Below are positions 58,996 to 64,000 of a stretch of DNA of 64,000 nucleotides, piece by piece; positions within the stretch are counted from its first letter, which is position 1, and every line of letters starts with the position of its first letter. The position numbers and the translations under genes are program-made. The DNA lies in assembly GCA_947247005.1 (NCBI GenBank), contig OX365948.1, forward strand, positions 38,940,601-39,004,600. The letters run 5' to 3'. The notes beneath the pieces are model-generated. The model made no database searches. It was not told where the DNA came from and saw nothing but the letters and a program-made list of their open reading frames with translations. Source of the DNA: Spisula solida (taxonomy: Eukaryota > Mollusca > Bivalvia > Venerida > Mactridae).

Positions 58996-59547
58996 ATTGA
59001 AGAGTGACAATGTAACTTAATAATCTGATATGGTTGGGGGCTCTCCATGCTCTATTTATGATCACTTTATTCAAACTGACTACGAATACTTTACAATTTT
59101 AGCTATAGTCCGGAGAATTTGACAAGAATCTCGACCTTATATTAGCATAATTTAACAGCTAATAAATTGTCTGTATTTATTATCCCGGTTGTATGTTTTT
59201 ATATGCGGGGAGTATCACGAAGACGCTCAATGTGTAACAGCCAAACAAATCTAAAGGATATTGCACGATTTGCTCGCGGAAATTGAAATTTTTCAACGCA
59301 AGAACCTTGTAATATATAAAGGTAGGGATCATGTCAAATTCTCTGAGCTATAACTAAACTCTAGTTATGTAAATAAAACCATTATAAGTTCATACACACT
59401 ATAGGTATTTATTACTATTTAATTTAAACACGAAAAATAAACCAGGTTGCTTTATGATCTGTGTTTTTATTTATTTATTTTTATAGTACATTTGTATCTG
59501 GTTTCTGATATTCTCTCACGTTCCGCACCGTAATGCATTTGTGGGAA

Positions 59548-59715
59548 GCGGTTGCCTATAGGTAGGATGCACGCTTTGGGATCGAGAAGTCCTGAGTTCG
59601 ATCCCCGTCTGCGCCATTGCTTAATTTCTCTGTGCAATGATACCCCAAAATGGTTAGATACTTTACCGAGGTGTATGAACTGGTACCTAAGAGAGACAAC
59701 ATCCAATTTGCTGTG
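59548..59715 (+). mobile_element. tRNA-derived SINE, family 4
   Basis: A box (TTGCCTATAGGTAGGATGC) and B box (GAGTTCGATCCCC) in tRNA-like spacing, followed by 'gcgcca' and a body with 'accgaggtgtatgaactggt'. Ends about 70 bp before the DOMON start codon, so it may form part of that gene's upstream region. Confidence 0.6.
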
Positions 59716-59784
59716 AGGGCTGCCGTGTACTCGTGTTTTACTTCATAATGAATTGCAAGCTTATAACATCTATTTTCAGACACT

Positions 59785-62599
59785 ATGTTATTAGTGTACG
59801 TTCTCGGTGTTAGTCTGCTGGTTGGTGTACAGGGAGTTTTGGTATGTGTTATATTATCACCTAGCTTAGTAAGCTACACTGTCACCTCGGAAGCCCAGGT
59901 CAGGCTCCCGGCTTTGCAAGACTATGTTTTTCTGCGAAACTGCAATGACTATGATCATGTGATCCTCATTTGAAGAAGCTATTTAGTTATTATACAGTTC
60001 ATGAAGAATAAGTTCTTACAGGATGATAATAAAACCCAAGACACTGGTTCGATCAACCCACTCAACCGAACTTACCTTTTTACTGACAAAATATGTAAAA
60101 TCGACGTATTTTCAATAACCAATTAAGACACTAGTAGAATAAGTTAGGTAAAAGTTGTATACATGTTTACTGGCTAGCGACTAAACGAAAACGATCTAAA
60201 AGACAATTTGTTTTATATACTCATAGGGACGATTTGAAAAGTTGCTTTACCGTCTCAAAAATGTATTCATTTTTATTATTATGTAACGTTTTCATTATTA
60301 AAATAACTCATGTAATATTGGTTAGAACTGTTAATTGAATACGTTTACCACTATATATAAAGTAAACGTGATTCAAATATTACCAACTTTCAGGAAAAAC
60401 CCACTGACTGTGGAAGTAGCCTTGGTTGTTATTCAGACTGTAGCGACACGTGCAAGTTTGTGGTCACGTGGACAGAAAATGGCGCGAATGTTGATTTCAC
60501 ACTGGCATTGACGTTAGAGACGGACGTTGATCGGTGGATTGCGCTAGGACTGTCAGATGACCAGAAAATGGTATTCATTTTTACAGTTAATTCTGTGTTA
60601 GTGGCCACCCGAGTAAATACGTCATCATATTCATTATCCATGATTAATCACAGCACAGGCCTAAGAAATTATATCACAAAATACAGTTTTGAAGTTCCCC
60701 ATCATCCCGTCATTACTATATCTATTATAATTTATATAGTAATGACGGGATGATGGGGAATTTCAAAACTCTGTATTTTGTGATATAATTTCTTAGGCCT
60801 GTGATCACAGTTAACTGTATCATTGATAAAGAGTAAAAAGAAAATATATTGCTAGATCTATATAAACTTTACAAAAAAATATTATTTTTACTTTTTACTC
60901 TTTATCAATGATACAATTACCTGTAGGATTAATATACTAGCTCCAAATCAAGCATGGTTTGATGAAATACTCTTTGAGTGATCACTTATCAGTCACAAAA
61001 TTCATACAGATACTTGATAATTCTATTCACCGTTTGCTTAAAACTGGTGACACTGTATACCAAACTATACGTAAGTTGAGAAAACTATAGAAAGCAGGAA
61101 AATGTGTTTATCGAAAACTCCTTGAACTGTATGAAGTAGAGCATGCTCCAACATTACTCACCGACCAATCAGAAACAATCTCCATGAGGATGCATGTTAA
61201 ACTAATAAAATACACGATAAAGTAATCTAATACTGTAGCATATGTTTTTCAATTCCAAGAAATTCTGAATTTCTAAAACTCGGTTAATATTGTGTCGGCC
61301 TACTCGAAGAAATGTAGATTAATTAGCTGCCTGTTTTAAAAGTCAATTTAAAGAGATATCCGTAAGAAGTGTTTAAACAGAGTCCACCTGCATTAAAAGT
61401 CCACATTTTATGTATCACCGTTGACGGGCTGTTCTAGACAGGTTCCCAAGTATATAGTTATTTTATTGATATTGTTTCCAAACAACGATCAGTACTTCAG
61501 AGGATTACACCTTATTAGTAATAAAATGTTTTATGATTTAAATAAGCAAGCGTTCAATGTAGGGCGTATGTTTCGATTTTGAATCGTTTCACCGGTGATC
61601 GTTTACATAATTATGTAAATTCTGATTTCTGAATTTTATTGTATAGCACACGATCAATGATAGGATAGGTACCCGGCTCATACTATGGAAATTCATATTC
61701 CGGTAGTTTATGTGATACTTTGAATAGAAATAATTTATCACTAGCCACCATTATTATTAATCGCGTCCATGGGCCCGTATTCACAAAACTTCCCATATTT
61801 GTGGTGAAGAATTATTCTTAAAGGGACTGCCTCACATATTGGTGTATTGCAAAAATAAAATAAAATTGACAAATATTCGCGTAATTTTGGTATAGTTGCC
61901 TTTATATCCCATAAACAATCACACTGACATCTAAAATAACTTGAGAAACTTCGGCATTTTGTAGTTATTTAGTATTTTTACATCAACAATTCTATAGGGT
62001 ATTAATACCCTATAGAATTAACACAACTATTACTTAAATTGTCTGAAATTCGTTCGCATTTGATGAAAATGAATCGCAAAACGAACCAAATACCTCACTG
62101 ATGTTTACGCTGTAGTTTGTTGATGTTACAGTTTGATTACGAGTGAATTACATAATCCACAAAGCATGTTGGAAGGAAACTTATTGCTTTTTTTTCAAGA
62201 AAAAAATACTCAGTGGGTGATATCGAGAGTGGTTAAAATTGCTTATTTGCACCAAATCTTTCATAAAGCAACCGTCAGTGGCTTTCTATTACATCAATAC
62301 TTGGTGAGGTTGGAAAATCACGATATACAAAACTTTTAGCCAAATCTGTGAGGCAGCACCTTTAATAAACAAATTTCAAATTATGTTTTCAATGTGAAAA
62401 CATAGAGAAACATCCAATATGGATGTAAACATCTTAGAACATTATTGAAAAGACAGACCCTGAGGTCCCTGATGTAATATATCATAATTATATTTATACG
62501 TAGGGTAGCGATAGCGTGACTCAGTGTATACGTACAGGGGATACGGTGCAAGTCGAGAAGTCTTACAATGTCGGCAAGATGAACATACCCATTCCTAAC
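59785..62599 (+). CDS. secreted DOMON-domain protein, exons 1-3 (3' partial)
   Basis: Exon 1 (59785-59841) is ATG plus 18 codons, a signal peptide MLLVYVLGVSLLVGVQGVL with donor GTATGT. Exon 2 (60394-60570, 59 codons) encodes EKPTDCGSSLGCYSDCSDTC, FVVTWTENGANVDFTLAL and WIALGLSDDQKM. Exon 3 (62504-62599, 32 codons) gives GSDSVTQCIRTGDTVQVEKS then YNVGKMNIPIPN. All phases are 0. The V.W....... W[IV]A[LV]G[LF]S.D..M core and the following cysteine are typical of DOMON (DOH) domains, which bind haem or sugar and occur in ferric-chelate-reductase-like and dopamine-hydroxylase-like proteins. The domain would be completed by exons beyond the window. A TTTCAG five nt before the ATG suggests a 5' UTR intron. 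Confidence 0.82.
60654..60803. repeat. near-perfect palindrome in DOMON intron 2
   Basis: Arms 60654-60720 and 60735-60803 (about 67 nt) are inverse with few mismatches, around a 14-nt AT loop. The left arm lies in the open reading frame that runs past the exon 2 donor. It can form a long cruciform or RNA hairpin. Possibly a MITE without clear ends. Confidence 0.9.
60817..60914. repeat. second foldback, 24-nt perfect arms
   Basis: GTATCATTGATAAAGAGTAA plus AAAG (60817-60840) is the exact inverse of 60891-60914. Loop of 50 nt. It lies 13 nt after the palindrome 60654-60803. 60915-61817 shows nothing else I can support. Confidence 0.9.
61818..62365. mobile_element. TTAA-ended element H, copy 2
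   Basis: TTAAAGGGACTGCCTCAC start and GTGAGGCAGCACCTTTAA end; full-length match to 30350-30869. The central palindrome here is perfect around CTATAGGGTATTAATACCCTATAG. Lies between DOMON exons 2 and 3. Confidence 0.85.
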
Positions 62600-62649
62600 G
62601 TGAGTATTTATCATGATTATCCATTTTTATACTTTCAATATTTTTGCAC

Positions 62650-62755
62650 CGATACTGGCTATTGGGAGATTTGAACCTCTACCCAACGGCAACATCGCTA
62701 AGCAACGCGGAGTGCGAGTGCATTAGTCAACACGGTCATAGCCACAACCCGAAAT
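62650..62755 (-). mobile_element. tRNA-like sequence with B box
   Basis: Minus strand has AGGTTCAAATCTCC in B-box position after a stem-like stretch, with GACTAATGCACTC as a poor A box. The cloverleaf does not close convincingly; a SINE head is more likely than a tRNA gene. 62756-63100 shows nothing else. Confidence 0.4.
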
Positions 62756-63107
62756 AAAGTTTGCGCAAATTACCAATATCCGCGTAATTATACATATACT
62801 CGTACGTGCCTACATGTATATACTATCACACAACGCCAGTAGTACGTTGATTTGTATACATATGTTCATTCTATGACCTTAATTCAGTTCCAAGCGTTTC
62901 TCAGAAATCAAAACAAACCAATGATAGTTTTTGTAAAAATACTTGGAAATGTCCTGAAATGAGATAAGCTCTGCCTTGAAGATAACGTTGAACACACTAC
63001 ACGTCAGTATATATAAAAGCGGCTTCATTACATTAGGATGTATTACACATACTTTTACATGTTTTAGTAATTACATATATGTATAATGACAGTCTGATAT
63101 GGCAACA

Positions 63108-63775
63108 AAAACAAGAGCTGGCCACGAACAGCGCGCTCCACAATTCGCAGTGTCATGCTAGGATAGTATAATCATTATATATTTAAAACAAAACGATTCA
63201 TAGCAGCAGCATTACCCTTTGCTGTGTAGAGGTTGGGACTTCTAAGTCAAAAATGGCAGATAATTATGACAAAAATACAGTTTATGAACCCACACTCGGC
63301 GTGAGTGTATGTCTTGGGTTTATGAAGGTGAACAAGTAAGCAAAGTATCAAATGAATATGGCAATGCACTTATAAGTTATAAGAGGTTAAAAAAGTGTAC
63401 AATTTTAACAGTCCAAAATGGGGCATAATTTCAAAAACTGTTTGATAGAGTTACCTACTCCTGCATATGGGTTGGGGGACATGATGGTGAACAAGTATGC
63501 AAAGTATCAAAGTAATAATGTTAATGCACTTTGAAAATACAAGAGTTTAAAAAACTTGTACCTCAACTTTAATATTGTATTTCCAAGTCCAAAAGGGGTA
63601 TAATTTGAACAGAAAAGAGTTACCGATCCTTGTGTAGGGGTTGGAGTCATGATTGTGAACTAGTATGCAAAGTATCAAAGTAATATGTTAATGCACTTTG
63701 AAAATACTTGAGTTTAAAAAACTTATACTTAAACTTTAAAATTTGCATTTCTATAGTCCAAAAGGGGGTGAATCA
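63108..63775 (+). mobile_element. interspersed repeat with ~170-240 bp tandem core, 3 units
   Basis: Starts 'acaagagctggccacgaaca', then three core units sharing 'tgaacaagtatgcaaagtat', 'gttaatgcactttgaaaata' and 'gtccaaaaggggtataattt'. The plan (short head plus tandem cores) is like the other hairpin-headed repeats, but no 3' inverse end is seen; it continues to about 63775. Confidence 0.65.
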
Positions 63776-64000
63776 ATCACGTACGGTGAGTTCATAAATT
63801 TCGTTCGCGAGCTTATGTATTTACGATTTACGAACACCACGAACTCACGATTCCAAATTCACGAATTCATGGTTTTCTATGTGCAGCTTTTCGAACTTAG
63901 CTTCGTGGAATCACGTATTCAACATTATTGTTTTATTCTGGAATGCAAGTTTTTCAGAGGATTCCAGAAATGTTTATCTTTTTTATATTTTCTCTTGAAA

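Noticed and set aside
58740..59048. Met/Ile-rich and Asp/Tyr-rich frames
   Set aside because: Produced by an AT-rich degenerate microsatellite at the LINE truncation point.
59548..59625. tRNA gene upstream of the DOMON gene
   Set aside because: Acceptor and D stems do not close; box spacing and downstream body fit a SINE.
60571..60753. Continuation of DOMON exon 2 past 60570
   Set aside because: The donor GTATTC at 60571 joins in phase to exon 3, which supplies the expected DOMON sequence; the extension runs into a palindrome.

Overview
The window is AT-rich, intron-rich animal DNA dominated by one spliced gene and a very dense load of small transposable elements, tRNA-derived SINEs and minisatellites. 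The mix of a C1q-domain secreted protein, a fibrinogen-related (FReD) secreted protein, hairpin-headed repeats with TCCG-rich leaders and tandem cores, and tRNA-headed SINEs points to a mollusc, most likely a bivalve. The species cannot be named from the sequence alone.

Region 1 (about 1-35,850, + strand) is an ERCC6L2-type SNF2 helicase gene. I placed 25 coding exons by hand. All have GT-AG boundaries, all join in frame, and together they give 1,456 codons plus stop. The first exons (Tudor-like N-terminus in vertebrates) lie upstream of the window. Both helicase lobes, the ERCC6L2 cysteine cluster, the C-terminal HEBO-like region and a long acidic/basic tail are present. Introns hold most of the repeats. 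Intron 11 carries a complete two-exon C1q-domain gene on the opposite strand (15,955-17,870).

Region 2 (about 35,850-45,450) is gene-free. It holds a retroposed poly(A) sequence with 10-bp target-site duplications, several terminal-inverted-repeat (TIR) elements, two related minisatellites, a hairpin-headed repeat with five to six ~157-bp core units, and a near-perfect 36-bp minisatellite.

Region 3 (45,457-46,929, - strand) is a single-exon gene for a secreted coiled-coil fibrinogen-related protein.

Region 4 (about 46,930-59,780) is repeats: a G21 tract, pogo-like and other TIR elements, a decayed mariner nested inside a second element, nested inverted repeats, a 30-bp minisatellite with 390-bp higher-order structure, and a 5'-truncated LINE.

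Region 5 (59,785 to window end, + strand) is the start of a secreted DOMON-domain gene, with three in-frame exons visible and the rest beyond the window. Its second intron contains two back-to-back perfect or near-perfect foldbacks.

The most unusual signals are two minisatellites in the ERCC6L2 gene that grew out of real splice sites: a 35-bp repeat whose first copy is the end of exon 9 plus its donor, and a 42-bp repeat whose last copy is the acceptor of exon 6. I see no prokaryotic operon, CRISPR array or convincing tRNA/rRNA gene.
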